Shown piece by piece: positions 18,701 through 26,239 of a stretch of 64,000 nt of DNA. The position numbers and the translations under genes are program-made. Location of the stretch: NCBI GenBank assembly GCA_002424605.1, contig DIKQ01000013.1, forward strand, positions 186,001-250,000. Reading direction: 5' to 3'. Within the stretch, counting starts at the first letter, position 1. Every line of letters starts with the position of its first letter. The notes under the pieces are model-generated. The model had not been told where the DNA came from, did no database searches, and saw only the letters and a list, made by a program, of their open reading frames with translations. Source of the stretch: Cloacimonetes bacterium UBA5614 (GTDB lineage Bacteria; Cloacimonadota; Cloacimonadia; Cloacimonadales; Cloacimonadaceae).

Positions 18701-20076
18701 CTGCCGGCGGAGTTTTCATGACAAATGTTTCCAACGGAAACTGGCTGCCTAACGTCATTCTGGACAGCAACACAGGCATATCGCTGGCTGCCGGATTAAT
18801 CATTAAAAACAACCTCACCATCAATTCAGGGGAGTTCTCGGTCAACGGAAACACCCTGTATTGTGATGGCGACATTGTAATCAACAACAGCGGCTATTTG
18901 ACTTTACAAAATCCCACCCTGGCCAGCAATCTCTCCATGCGGGCGAATAAATCACTGACTGTCAATAATGGCGGAACCTTCCGCTCTTATGGAACATCCG
19001 CTCAAAACAATCTGGTCACCAATTCCACCGGCTACACCACCTTTAATGTGGAATCCGGAGGCACGATAGCAGCGACATACACCATATTTGAAAAGATGGC
19101 GTCAAACGGAGTGCACGTAAAAGCAGGGGCAATAGTAAGCCCAAGCTTTACATTCTCGGGTTGCACATTCAGGAACGGTGCCAGTGGCGGAACCCTGCTG
19201 ACCCTGAATAATGAGCAGGATTTTGCAGTGTTCGATGCAGTGTTTCCTGCCAACACCTGGGGCGGAGCCAGCAACGTCAAAAAGACCGTTATGGGCGGGT
19301 TGGTCAATTTCGTAAATGCCACCGGCGGTTTTGCCGGAGAAGGGTATGATAACGACGACTATGCGAGAATCTTCTGGACTGTGAATCCCTCTCCAGCTAC
19401 TCCGGACCTGCAAATCGTCAAAGTGCAAATCTCCAATCCAGTTCCCAACGTGGGTGAAACCATCTATGTCACTGTCACTTATTTGAATGCCAGCACCACT
19501 GCCTGCGCAAACAATTACCTTGATATGTATTACAATCAGGTCAATCCGCCCAATCCGGGACAGGGTGGCAATAACTACTACCTGATTCCTTCCGTGCCTG
19601 CCGGTATCCCCCAGACGCATACCTTCACGGTCAATAACTATGGGGACGGCGGAACCTGGAACTCCTGGCTGCAGATTGACACTGACGGATTTGTGGCGGA
19701 ATCCAATGAAAGCAATAACGTATTCGGCTGGTTTAACATCACCTGGATTGCCACTGCCCTGCCTGACATATCAGACCTGTCCATCGAAAGAGTACCCGGC
19801 AGCGGAAACATTCGGCTGGATTGGACCTATTCCTCCACCGTCACTTACTTCAAAATCTACCGCAGCACCGATCCCGGTTTCTCTCCTGCACCCGCAAACC
19901 TGCTCACCACTGTGGCATATCCTGCCACGGAATATATCGGCCCTGCTACTGTTGACCACTACTTCTACATCGTAACAGCATGGCTTGACCCGCCGGTCAG
20001 GGATGCTGAAACACAGGATGTAAATGTCCAGAAACCGTCTGACTTCAACGAAGTCTGGCAACGAACCAGAAAGTAA
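12757..20076 (+). CDS. Gingipain-type (peptidase C25) secreted protease with giant beta-repeat C-terminus
   Basis: The 2439-residue product has a signal peptide (1-20), a propeptide-like region, and a C25 catalytic domain to about residue 570. H431 lies in NYVGHGAS and C464 in DVACVNGDF. Their 33-residue spacing equals that of the His-Cys dyad in gingipains RgpB and Kgp (family knowledge). From about 640 a W-rich module begins (IWDGSSSTIWSVGANW), then beta-helix-like strands with three tandem units of about 270 residues, each ending in a charged Arg/Asp/Glu-rich linker (nt 16171-16245, 16981-17070, 17800-17890). A CARDB-like domain (from about 2210) and an FN3-like domain end the protein. No FlgD/Por sorting domain is present, unlike other exported proteins here. 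AGAGGAG precedes the ATG. Confidence 0.85.
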   Translation: MRQWITFIIMLALSTACLCAETVQVSSGENSISVISGSESETIIQYNINRFEKTRVDINGEEWYSIRLPKGAITLDAGSPELPILNRSIIIGDNALMKAEIFDVEYEDIPLQVVPSRGNLKRNIDPATIPYTFGDVYKTDRFYPEQIASLSEPYIMREFRGIVVRTNPFAYNPVTRTLRVYKSYKVRVFADGTDTVNVLTTARTEISREFAGIYENHFLNWDNYRYVSISDTFGRLLIIYYDSFADQIAPLYEWKRQKGIITYSTAMSTIGTTAAQVQAYIQNYYTTYSIDFVILVGDVAQIPTLTYSSGESDPSYSTVAGADDYPDIFVGRLSASVAADVTTQVNKIITYERDLNTSNTWLSRATGIASADGGSWADDGETDIQHMNNIRTDLLAYGYTTVDQIHDPGATAAQVTTALNAGRGFLNYVGHGASTYWVTTGFNVANINALTNGNMLPFIVDVACVNGDFGVATCFAEAWLRKSGGGAIGIYASSINQDWNPPMCAQDHVTDLLITESKRTMGGLFFNGSCQMIDEYGTAGVNMFRTWNIFGDPSLLVRTKTPQSMTVSYTNYMNLNTATAITVNTGLPYSHVCISIGAAMYAYGYANGSGVFTTTLTATSHRVYTLTVTAPNRVTYVNYIYAGHIWDGSSSTIWSVGANWNCGTVPSNTNEVLIPAGMPRYPVTSSATGYCNNLTIENGASVTVGDYHLYVYNDAYIYGQLNQNTTYDFSVARDLFWYTGSTASISNASADIICGRNMTFASGSNVNLAMGYLEFTGVSGATTCYLTNHSSNTQIFHLKNNVSYPNVLSFSSSSQDIVINGNFWNYSGKYTYSNYGGNIYLKGNLTDYNTTQMGVIFNSGTLILNGANQSVSLGYSGDYINNLTLAQTGTVSLVYGLALKGSLSIQSGVFNSGGQTIYVGGNWSNPVGPAAFTEGTSRVVFNGTAHQYCNYTENFNILEVNKTGGAFRVNSNSAVVTCAVYDWTAGAVDVLVGTFTANDLQDTGLYGSYYVNPGATINLTNNDSWVDLCGHLIFSGGGTINVYGGTTDSYWPYGANSSITMSGGILDFKDKSIYLYNSPTYTMDFNITGGTIKSSRGFYGTRTDFDPTGGKVELYGSIDGNVSLGAGSNFHNLHINKSAAREDEDNSNLVETDRFGNRVEHFRTNIISLNSNIDINGYFWIQTGTFNAGAYQMNVAGDWWNYVGETGFNEGTGRVVFDGAGNSAINAVENFNILEIAKTGTAYVLVNYGYSASCISYDWTSGKLYVTGGTFTAMDLADDGIYGSIELTSGTINLTQDALNYIDLRANVIISGGELHVYGGSADMVWGYGNSSSLTMSNGIINIHDRLLWIWTAAPFTSTITGGTIKVAKGFYCSRADFNPSGGFVEMYSSTDANLNMEAGSLFNLVINKTTREGETENAGEASILQRRRDGTTYTETRSNTVTAIANLDINGHFNLIAGTFIAPAQMNVRSHWYNTPGPASFIEGTGLVVFDGELNSTCDTETFYNLELNKTGSAYLRPITTASVTCTSYNWTGGKLYVNGGTFTALDMIDSYIMGTIELTAGAIHFHQTADQYLDLQANVTITGGELHLYGIMGDTYWPYAGNASLTMSNGIIDVHDTGIRINAGNTFTTSITGGTIRTARNFSCYRTDFNPTGGTVELYTSTDSYATTSSGSLYNLMINKAARVEDDESSLGTAIVALDRDGNVIHLTRSYTAYLGANLTVTNSLSIVSGSLNMNIYAATIGNDLNVYGNLIMGNAANVLTVVDDILWHNGCSANITQGSIEGGGNWWVYTNTNVQIPASVTTYLKSAQTTDSIYNADDNFQFGSLVIGSPVASAIISVYPTSTYAIWITGNLTILPGNELDVSGQSVTVNGNLYLDGKLDIHETSVTVDGKPGFATTSTLIIGSGGFTFFDSSVPRTTYLRGILNIGSGTFNAVNNSLTINSGSVNTLSSGHIICDGIIATAASNFQPVGGTVTINSNPAGGVFMTNVSNGNWLPNVILDSNTGISLAAGLIIKNNLTINSGEFSVNGNTLYCDGDIVINNSGYLTLQNPTLASNLSMRANKSLTVNNGGTFRSYGTSAQNNLVTNSTGYTTFNVESGGTIAATYTIFEKMASNGVHVKAGAIVSPSFTFSGCTFRNGASGGTLLTLNNEQDFAVFDAVFPANTWGGASNVKKTVMGGLVNFVNATGGFAGEGYDNDDYARIFWTVNPSPATPDLQIVKVQISNPVPNVGETIYVTVTYLNASTTACANNYLDMYYNQVNPPNPGQGGNNYYLIPSVPAGIPQTHTFTVNNYGDGGTWNSWLQIDTDGFVAESNESNNVFGWFNITWIATALPDISDLSIERVPGSGNIRLDWTYSSTVTYFKIYRSTDPGFSPAPANLLTTVAYPATEYIGPATVDHYFYIVTAWLDPPVRDAETQDVNVQKPSDFNEVWQRTRK

Positions 20077-20096
20077 AAAACTTTCACCCTATGGCA

Positions 20097-20128
20097 AAAG
20101 CCCCGCTATCACTGCGGGGCTTTGTTTT
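20097..20128 (+). terminator. Rho-independent terminator of the C25 protease gene
   Basis: A 10-bp perfect stem AAAGCCCCGC/GCGGGGCTTT (20097-20106, 20114-20123) is followed by GTTTTT, 20 bases after the stop codon. Confidence 0.85.
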
Positions 20129-20166
20129 TCATAATGGAATCATTCTTTTCCGGCTTTTCCCTTGCT

Positions 20167-20241
20167 GAGATGTCCCGAAGATGTCCCGGAGATGACCGGG
20201 TTTTCTTCGGCCGGCTTCGGGACATCTCCGCGACATGTGTG
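20167..20241. repeat. Dispersed palindrome, family A, copy 3
   Basis: It begins with the same 17 bases as copies 1 and 2 and has the same CCGGGTTTTCTTCGG core. The right half is rearranged: it pairs GAGATGTCCCGAAG with CTTCGGGACATCTC at 20215-20228, then continues with CCGCGACATG. It lies between the C25 terminator and the 3' end of the convergent DUF523 gene. Confidence 0.75.
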
Positions 20242-20265
20242 TAAGGAAGGAGATGGAATAAAGGG

Positions 20266-21222
20266 TCAGACGTGGTTGCGGAGGTTCAGTTCCATCGGAT
20301 GGGGATTCAGGTAAAACTGCTCTGCCAGATAGGGTTTGTCATATTTCCGCACATAGTGGTTGAGCAAAGTGACCGGCACAATCAGGGGATAGTGCTTTGC
20401 CTTGTATTGGTCAATGATATCAATCAGTTCCGCTTTTTCATCAGAGGTAAGGTCTGTCTTGAAATAGCCCAGGATGTGCAGCATGACGTTCTGGTGCTTG
20501 GCTCGGGTGGCGTGCTTCAGGACCGCCTCCAAAAGCTGTTCCAGATAGAGACCCTGAAACTCAGCCAGAGCATGGTTCTTTATCTCCGCCACCAGCTTGC
20601 CCATACTGCGGTAGTGGGCAGGGCTGTGCGCCATCAGCAGGAGTTTGTGACGGGTGTGGAAAGCGACCACATCACCGGCTTTGGGTTTGGAGGAGGTGAG
20701 CTCCAGCCAGCGCTGCATGATGAAGATGCGTTCAATGAAGTTTTCCCTGAGGTCGGGGTCGTGCAGGCGTCCCTCTTCCTCCACCGGAAGCAGAGGAAAC
20801 TCTTTCATGAACTCACGCGCAAAGATGCCGACGCCTGTTTTTGCGGCAACTCCGCCCTTTTCGGGATAGACCTTCACCCTTTCCATCCCGCTGCTGGGGG
20901 ACTTGGATTTGAAGACGAATCCGCAGAGGTTTTCCTTTGCCAATACCTGGATTTTCCGTTCGCAGAATGCCAGCATCTGGGGTGTGATATCCTTGCCGGT
21001 CTGGGTTGTAAGCAGTTTCGGGCTGTCAGGATTGCCGACCAATCTCATCGCTTCGCGGGGTACGGGCAGACCGCATTCCACTTCCGGGCAGACAGGCACG
21101 AAATCCACATAGGGTCCCAGCTCCTCCACCAGCCAGCTGTCATACTTGTGCTGTCCGTCATAGCGGACTTTGTTGCCCAGCAGGCACGAACTGATGCCCA
21201 GCTTCATTTTCTGTTCAGTCAT
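20266..21222 (-). CDS. DUF523-DUF1722 fusion protein (YbgA-like)
   Basis: The start is ATG 21222, preceded by AAGAGGTG; the frame extends two codons upstream to a GTG. The 318-residue product has an N-terminal DUF523 domain (LGISSCLLGNKVRYDG, FVPVCPEVECGLPVPREAM, SPSSG) with conserved cysteines, then a C-terminal DUF1722/YbgA domain (residues about 190-310: HTRHKLLLMAHSPAHYRSMG). Both are widespread and have no firmly assigned biochemical role. In other bacteria such fusions sit near photolyase or redox genes. Here it is isolated. Confidence 0.85.
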   Translation of the reverse strand: MTEQKMKLGISSCLLGNKVRYDGQHKYDSWLVEELGPYVDFVPVCPEVECGLPVPREAMRLVGNPDSPKLLTTQTGKDITPQMLAFCERKIQVLAKENLCGFVFKSKSPSSGMERVKVYPEKGGVAAKTGVGIFAREFMKEFPLLPVEEEGRLHDPDLRENFIERIFIMQRWLELTSSKPKAGDVVAFHTRHKLLLMAHSPAHYRSMGKLVAEIKNHALAEFQGLYLEQLLEAVLKHATRAKHQNVMLHILGYFKTDLTSDEKAELIDIIDQYKAKHYPLIVPVTLLNHYVRKYDKPYLAEQFYLNPHPMELNLRNHV

Positions 21223-21372
21223 AATCACCTCTTACGGTCACTGTAGTGCAAGCTGATTTTCTGGCAAGGTTTTCTGCTCTATCTTATGAGGGCAAGTAAT
21301 ATGGCGATTTCTGATTGACACGCGGAGAGCAGAAAATATATTTAATCTGGAGTCAATACTGAAGGAGCAGCG

Positions 21373-22629
21373 ATGAAAAAACCGCAGGAGAAGCTATTTG
21401 TTCAAACTACTCCGGGTCTGATGGAGATGAAAACGGGAGGTGGCTGCATAGGCTGCTTCGGCATTCCCTTTTTCGGAGCCGGCATTTTTATGCTGCTGGC
21501 AGTGTTGCAGATAATCCCCTTTTCCAATGCCGGCGAATTGCCCTGGTGGAGTTGGATTATCCTGGCCTTTATGGGAATTGTCTTTACGGGCGTAGGTGCC
21601 GGTTTGGTGTTTGGACGCAGTTGGGTCAGTATTGACAGGTCAGCCAAACGCGTCTGGAAAGCTTGGGGACTGTTGCGCCCCATGCGTGGACAGCAGTTTG
21701 ACATCAGTGAATTTACCCTGTTGGTCATCAGTTACAAGGCAGGAGATTCCGAAACCGCAGAAAGCTTCCCTCTCAATCTGAAGAATAATGCTTCCGGCAG
21801 GGAAATGGAACTAAGCAGTTTCAACAGCTATGTAACCGCCCTGGAACAGGCGAAACTGCTGTGCGGCTTCCTGAACCTTAAGCTGGAGGACAGAACTTCA
21901 GACCATCCGGTAGTCGTTACACAAGATGTTCTGTCATCAGAAACAACACCCCTGCTGCATGAAAAAACCCTGGAAATTGCGCCGCTTCCCGAACGAATGA
22001 AAAGCGAAGTTATTGAAGAAAATGATACGATGCAAATCCGGATGAGGGGACCTGCTTTTTCACCCTTTCATCTGATAGGACTGCTAATCCCAATATTAAT
22101 CGTCATTTTTGTAGGAAATCCCATGCTGGAGTTTTTCGTCAGGTCAGGGACGCCTGCGGTTATCGGCTGGTTTTTTACCGGATTTGTCGGTCTGTTTTTT
22201 GTGCTTCTGCCTGTTATCGAGGTAACCAGGGCGTTGATAATGTCACGCAGGCATGCCACGGTCATTGAGGTCAATTCCGCAGGCATATCGGTGGAGCAGA
22301 GAAGTTTGTATAGAAGCAACAAGCTGCATATCAAGGCGGATGACATTCTGGGACTGGATTACGGAACAAAAGAATCTGCCACAAATTCTGTCCTGGATGG
22401 CATCAGTGGTTTTGACAAACGCCATACAAAAATGGGCGGCATTTCATCGCCCCATGCCTCGCTTCCCTGGTGGATGTCTCTGCTGATTAGGCATGCACGT
22501 TCCAAAGGAATTGTAATCAAAAGCAGGCAGGGGATGTTTTACTACGGAGCCGGCTTGCCGGATGAAGAGGTTTACTACTTGTATACGCTTGTCAGGTATT
22601 ATCTGCAGCCGGCTGCTAAAAAGACATAA
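21373..22629 (+). CDS. Uncharacterised four-helix membrane protein
   Basis: The 418-residue product has two membrane helices at about 28-52 and 58-82, a soluble stretch, two more helices at about 235-300, and a C-terminal soluble domain. A GGAG site lies 8 bases before the ATG. The layout of two repeated helix pairs, each followed by a beta-rich segment (WVSIDRSAKRVWKAW; VIEVNSAGISVEQRSL), suggests an internal duplication of a PH-like membrane-anchored domain, as in DUF3592 or YdbT-type proteins. That is inference from pattern only. Neighbours are on the opposite strand. Confidence 0.6.
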   Translation: MKKPQEKLFVQTTPGLMEMKTGGGCIGCFGIPFFGAGIFMLLAVLQIIPFSNAGELPWWSWIILAFMGIVFTGVGAGLVFGRSWVSIDRSAKRVWKAWGLLRPMRGQQFDISEFTLLVISYKAGDSETAESFPLNLKNNASGREMELSSFNSYVTALEQAKLLCGFLNLKLEDRTSDHPVVVTQDVLSSETTPLLHEKTLEIAPLPERMKSEVIEENDTMQIRMRGPAFSPFHLIGLLIPILIVIFVGNPMLEFFVRSGTPAVIGWFFTGFVGLFFVLLPVIEVTRALIMSRRHATVIEVNSAGISVEQRSLYRSNKLHIKADDILGLDYGTKESATNSVLDGISGFDKRHTKMGGISSPHASLPWWMSLLIRHARSKGIVIKSRQGMFYYGAGLPDEEVYYLYTLVRYYLQPAAKKT

Positions 22630-22638
22630 CGTCTGAAC

Positions 22639-22929
22639 TTAATCCTTCCCGCACTTTCTTTTACGGGTCAGGGCAAAACCCCCGAATCCGCCGATGACGG
22701 CGATGTAAAAGCCCAGGTCATACCAGCCGCCGGTGTTGTTGGTTTCATAAATGCGGATATCGGAATCAAACAGATGCCAGATTAGTGAGATAGGCGCAAT
22801 CCAGCCGTGCCAGATGCCGGAAAAAAAGCCGGCGGGCTTGCGTTCCCAATGCCCCGAACCCGGCGCGCAGGCGGTCAGCAGCAGCATGACAGCAAGCATC
22901 AGCAGTAAAATCAAGGTGGTGGTTCTCAT
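22639..22929 (-). CDS. Small lipoprotein with C-terminal membrane helix
   Basis: The 96-residue product has a signal peptide with a lipobox (LLTAC, cysteine near residue 21), a W-rich segment (GFFSGIWHGWIAPISLIWHL), then a hydrophobic helix and a basic tail. Proteins with this GxWHGxIxPxSLI pattern are common as short unannotated lipoproteins across bacteria, and their function is unknown to me. It lies 28 bases downstream of the M30-like peptidase gene and may be co-transcribed with it. Confidence 0.65.
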   Translation of the reverse strand: MRTTTLILLLMLAVMLLLTACAPGSGHWERKPAGFFSGIWHGWIAPISLIWHLFDSDIRIYETNNTGGWYDLGFYIAVIGGFGGFALTRKRKCGKD

Positions 22930-22957
22930 AATATCTCCTGTTATGTTTTTGTTTTGT

Positions 22958-24610
22958 CTATCTCTGCAGCAGGATTTTGGCAGTGCGGATGTTACCGCCG
23001 GAGATGAGCTTTACCAGATAGATTCCCGAACCGAGCGGTTCTCCGCCGTCGCTGTCCCCATACCAGTTTATCTCATGGCTTCCGGCTGACTTGGATTCTT
23101 CCAGCAGGCATCTCACCAGTTGTCCTTTTGTGTTATAGATTTTGACTGACACCTTCCCGGCTTTTTCCAGAGAATAGGACACTTTCGTATTGCGTGCAAA
23201 GGGATTGGGATGGCTACCCGCGATAGCTGTCAGGGATTCTGCCCCCGTATAATCTTCAGTGCCGGTTGAGGCAATGGAGTAATAGTATCCCATAGTTGTA
23301 GGAGCAACGTTTGTGATGACAAACACCGCACGGTGCGTGCCGGGCGGAATCGTGCCGTCAAAAGAACCCACACCGTTGTTGATGACCTCAGTGCATTCGT
23401 TTGCTGCATTGAAAAGCAGCATAGACACATAGTGGGAATAGTTGCAGACGATGTGAAATTCTGCTGTTCCTTCCGGCAGGGTATATGTCAGATAATCAGT
23501 GGCATAAGAGCTGACCGGCTGATTGCTCAGGGTGGGATAGGCATTCATGTTGGTCATGAAAAAGTTAGGCAAATCCAGGGAAACATAGTTGTAGATGCCG
23601 TCTCCCGGCTGGGGGCTGTCCACCACGTTGGCGATGCTCCAGCGGTGGATTACCTCGTTTACAGCTACTTCGGGATACTGGATGCCAAAGCGGTTAATCA
23701 GCGAGTTCATCCCATTCAGGGGGTCTGCCACCAGGTTCCTGATAAAGTCGTTGGCACCGTATTGCTCGTGCAGGTAGGTGAAAAAGAGCATCACCTTCAC
23801 ATAGTCGGCAAACTGCTGGTTCCAGGCGGTGAGGCTGTTGTCGGGGTTACTGGGAAAGCCGGTAATCGGGTCCGGAATGCCGTAGGCGACCATCGCAAGT
23901 TCCGAGCACCCCTCGTTTAGCCAGGTCTCCTCATTGGCGTCCTGACCCCAGTGGATGAGGTGCTGCAGTTCGTGGGCCAGCACGGAAAGGCGGATGGGAG
24001 CCACGGGACTGAGCGGATAGCAGGTCATGTAAATCATCTCGCATTCGTTGCTGTGCCCGGGAGGATTCATCTGTTGCGCCTGGGCTTCCGTAACCTGGTT
24101 GTAGGGACTGAAATAGCCGTCAAAGGAAGTGCCCTGGAACGAGCCCAGTGCGCTGTAAAAGACAATCAGCTTGGGGTCGTTGTCCAGTTCGTCCGGAATG
24201 GGTCCAAACAGATTAATGTCCATTTCAATGGCGCCGATAGCGGGATTGTTGGGCGTATTCTGCTCCAGGCGCACCATGATGGTATCCACGTTTGCCTGAG
24301 TCATATGTACATTCCACTGGTCGTCCGCCACAAAGACATAGCAGTGCTCTCCCACTGCCCGGCAGGTGGCGGGAGTCTGAAACCAGGTGGGAGGCATCAC
24401 GGCCAAGTTCCAGCGCCAGAAGGTCTCCGTATCGCCCACCGCGTAACTGCGCGTCTCGCGCTGCTGCCTGTGTATCTGATGCTCCTCAGAGTCCCTGAAT
24501 TGCGCCGCCTGGATGCCGATATCCCTCTGGAACTCGCTCCACTCAGCGGGCATGGCTGCCTGTAGTATTCCAAAACCAATAAGTAATGATAGTATCAGAT
24601 ATGTTTTCAT
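22958..24610 (-). CDS. Secreted M30-like (hyicolysin-type) zinc metallopeptidase with FlgD-like C-terminus
   Basis: The 550-residue product has a signal peptide (1-19), a peptidase domain with HELQH (H213, E214, H217) and a downstream Glu in TWLNEGCSELA (E233). This HExxH...WLNEG arrangement is typical of gluzincins of the M30/MA clan. The C-terminal 90 residues are the FlgD-like sorting domain (SHPNPFARN, YNTKGQLV, SGIYLVKL). The protein is predicted to be exported and surface-attached or released, degrading extracellular protein. Three other minus-strand genes flank it. The alternative is another MA-clan family, and the zinc-site assignment is secure. Confidence 0.8.
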   Translation of the reverse strand: MKTYLILSLLIGFGILQAAMPAEWSEFQRDIGIQAAQFRDSEEHQIHRQQRETRSYAVGDTETFWRWNLAVMPPTWFQTPATCRAVGEHCYVFVADDQWNVHMTQANVDTIMVRLEQNTPNNPAIGAIEMDINLFGPIPDELDNDPKLIVFYSALGSFQGTSFDGYFSPYNQVTEAQAQQMNPPGHSNECEMIYMTCYPLSPVAPIRLSVLAHELQHLIHWGQDANEETWLNEGCSELAMVAYGIPDPITGFPSNPDNSLTAWNQQFADYVKVMLFFTYLHEQYGANDFIRNLVADPLNGMNSLINRFGIQYPEVAVNEVIHRWSIANVVDSPQPGDGIYNYVSLDLPNFFMTNMNAYPTLSNQPVSSYATDYLTYTLPEGTAEFHIVCNYSHYVSMLLFNAANECTEVINNGVGSFDGTIPPGTHRAVFVITNVAPTTMGYYYSIASTGTEDYTGAESLTAIAGSHPNPFARNTKVSYSLEKAGKVSVKIYNTKGQLVRCLLEESKSAGSHEINWYGDSDGGEPLGSGIYLVKLISGGNIRTAKILLQR

Positions 24611-24632
24611 GCGTTCTCCCTGTCTGTAAGCT

Positions 24633-25370
24633 TTACTGCTTTTTTTCTTTGCGGAAGCGTTCCTTCTGCTCTTTGGACATCTTTTCCGTGGTATACTGGA
24701 TAATCAGCCGGGCAGCGGTGTTGCGGTATTTGTAGAGTAAGTCTTCCACCGGCTTGGGATGGATTTTCCAGAGCTCCCGCAGAAACCAGCCCGTGCCTTG
24801 GTGCACCACTCTTTCGGGGTCCAGCATCAGGGGTTCGATAAAAGCAAGCAGGTCTTCAGGCTTTTCGGTCTTGCGCAGGCACAAAAGCGTGACCGGAACA
24901 GCCCGGCGCGTCCATCTGCTTCGGGAGGTCAGCCAATCCTGCATTTCATGATAACCGATTATCCTGTTCTGGATGAACGGCGGTGTAATCAGCGAGCAGA
25001 GCCAGTCGCTATGCGCCCAGTTGCTTACTCCAAAGTCAAACCAGCCCTTCACGCCCTTGAAGGTCGCCTTGTCAAATTCCTCCATCCTGTTTTTGAGCAG
25101 GACGCAGGCGACGCTTCCCATTTCGTATTTGCCGTGTTTGAAGAGCAGGTCTCCCAGTTCGATTACCTGTGGCATGGTCAGTTCCGGATATTGCTTCTCA
25201 AGCAAGGCAACCACGTCTTTCACATCCGTTTCGCCATTGCCCCAGGCGTCATAGCCCTCTTTGAAGTAACGGCTGTACTTGACTACGTTATCGGGATTTG
25301 CCCTGGTGGAAAGGTAGCCGATGGCAAGCTCCATAATGCTTTTATACATGCTGATGTCATTCACTCTCAT
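24633..25370 (-). CDS. AlkD-like DNA alkylation repair protein
   Basis: The 245-residue product is all-helical (HEAT-like) and matches the DNA alkylation repair (AlkD/AlkC) family: KGWFDFGVSNWAHSDWLC, SRWTRRAVPVTLLC and VHQGTGWFLRELWKIHP are the typical segments. AlkD enzymes excise 3- and 7-alkylated purines without base flipping. Neither flanking gene is a repair gene. The ATG is preceded by GAGTGGG. Confidence 0.8.
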   Translation of the reverse strand: MRVNDISMYKSIMELAIGYLSTRANPDNVVKYSRYFKEGYDAWGNGETDVKDVVALLEKQYPELTMPQVIELGDLLFKHGKYEMGSVACVLLKNRMEEFDKATFKGVKGWFDFGVSNWAHSDWLCSLITPPFIQNRIIGYHEMQDWLTSRSRWTRRAVPVTLLCLRKTEKPEDLLAFIEPLMLDPERVVHQGTGWFLRELWKIHPKPVEDLLYKYRNTAARLIIQYTTEKMSKEQKERFRKEKKQ

Positions 25371-25420
25371 ATCCCACTCATTTTACTCTATACTGCACAG
25401 GTGCAATCCAAAGAACTTCG

Positions 25421-25448
25421 AGCCTTTGTGCTTCTTCGTGCCTTTGCT
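25421..25448. repeat. CACAAAG-type short repeat (reverse orientation)
   Basis: The reverse complement reads GCAAAGGCACGAAGAAGCAC and continues into AAAGG, a degenerate run of CACAAAG-like 8-10-mers. A related run lies at 45770-45805. It sits between the lipoprotein stop codon and the AlkD-like gene start. Confidence 0.4.
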
Positions 25449-25460
25449 GGGAAGGAAAGC

Positions 25461-25826
25461 TTATTTACGGACCGTCTGGGCGCGGGGCATTGTGACGTCG
25501 AAGTGATATTCCTTCTGGATGCTTTGGTTGACGACCACGTCCAGCTTGTCAAAAATCCTGCCGTTAATGTTATAGCTGGTGCGGTTGATGACCACATAGT
25601 TATTGCCCTGGTTGGTCAGCATATTGGTGAGGTAGTGGTTTTCGGCATCCACGGTTTTTTTGTCGTCGCTGGTATTGATGACTACCGCTGCTTCGGTATT
25701 ACTGCCGTCTCCTCCGGTGTAAAAACGGTTCCATTCCGAGGTGCCGTAAAAGGGCAGATAGGAATGCACGGCACAGCCGGCGAGTAACAGCCCAATCAGG
25801 CCAATCATTATCAGAATCGGTTTCAT
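25461..25826 (-). CDS. Small lipoprotein of unknown function
   Basis: The start is ATG 25826, with GGAGGAG directly upstream; a longer frame to 25853 lacks a site. The 121-residue product has a signal peptide and lipobox (LLLAGCAV, cysteine near residue 18). The mature part is beta-rich with a conserved-looking NRTSYNINGRIFDKLDVVVN stretch. No family is recognised. A lipid-anchored periplasmic or outer-membrane location is likely. Confidence 0.65.
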   Translation of the reverse strand: MKPILIMIGLIGLLLAGCAVHSYLPFYGTSEWNRFYTGGDGSNTEAAVVINTSDDKKTVDAENHYLTNMLTNQGNNYVVINRTSYNINGRIFDKLDVVVNQSIQKEYHFDVTMPRAQTVRK

Positions 25827-26078
25827 GTCTCCTCCTTTGCTGGCGGAATTCATCTGAAATACATATTCTGGCAGCAGTCACGTGTCAAGTGAAAACGTTC
25901 CTCCCTGCCTCAGCTCCTGCGGAACGCGCATCCACAGCTTTTCCGCAATCCCGGTAACCCCTGCCCGATAAGAGAACTGAACGGGAACCATGCGGGAACT
26001 TTGCTCACGATGAGTTCCCGCATCCTGCAGGAAAGGGCAGGCCAAATTTTCACCCAGCCCGTCTCGTGGGGGTAACTG

Positions 26079-26128
26079 GGAGGATGCGGGGAGAATCTCC
26101 TCGATACCCCCTCCCGGCAAGCAGGCAG
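26079..26128. repeat. Dispersed palindrome, family C, copy 1
   Basis: It contains GGAGGATGCGGGGAGAATCT followed by CCTCGATACC and ends with GCAAGCAGGC. A related element at 46328-46390 has GGAGGATACGGGAAGAATCT, CCTCGCATCC and the reverse complement GCCTGCTTGC on its other side. Confidence 0.5.
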
Positions 26129-26191
26129 GAAGATTTAAACCGACCGATGCAGATGATGCAAGACGCCCCGGATGGAAGCCCTCGATAATAT

Positions 26192-26234
26192 CTGAAGTGT
26201 CACTACAAAAATGGTGTAGTTCTCGGTGGAGGGT
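26192..26234. repeat. Family D repeat, copy a
   Basis: It reads CTGAAGTGTCACTACAAAAA, then TGGTGTAGTTCTCGGTGGAG, then GGT. It ends 5 bases from the stop codon of the minus-strand 565-residue protein. Related copies lie at 28075-28118 and 29016-29058. Confidence 0.6.
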
Positions 26235-26239
26235 AAAAA

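Larger units (their letters stand above)
25827..26239. other. 413-bp intergenic region with two repeats
   Basis: I see no gene here. The region contains short inverted repeats (for example GCGGGAAC near 25990 with GTTCCCGC near 26012), a family C palindrome at 26079-26128 and a family D repeat at 26192-26234 that abuts the next gene's stop codon. An 80-codon minus-strand frame at 25878-26120 runs through the repeats and is not called. Confidence 0.5.

Noticed and set aside
20272..21246. 324-codon plus-strand open frame
   Set aside because: Antisense shadow of the DUF523/DUF1722 gene, which has strong family motifs and a good start.
24759..25787. 342-codon plus-strand open frame
   Set aside because: Antisense to the AlkD-like and lipoprotein genes and spans their intergenic repeat, so it is not a single gene.
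25878..26120. 80-codon minus-strand open frame
   Set aside because: It runs through a family C palindrome and short inverted repeats, with no start site and no motif.
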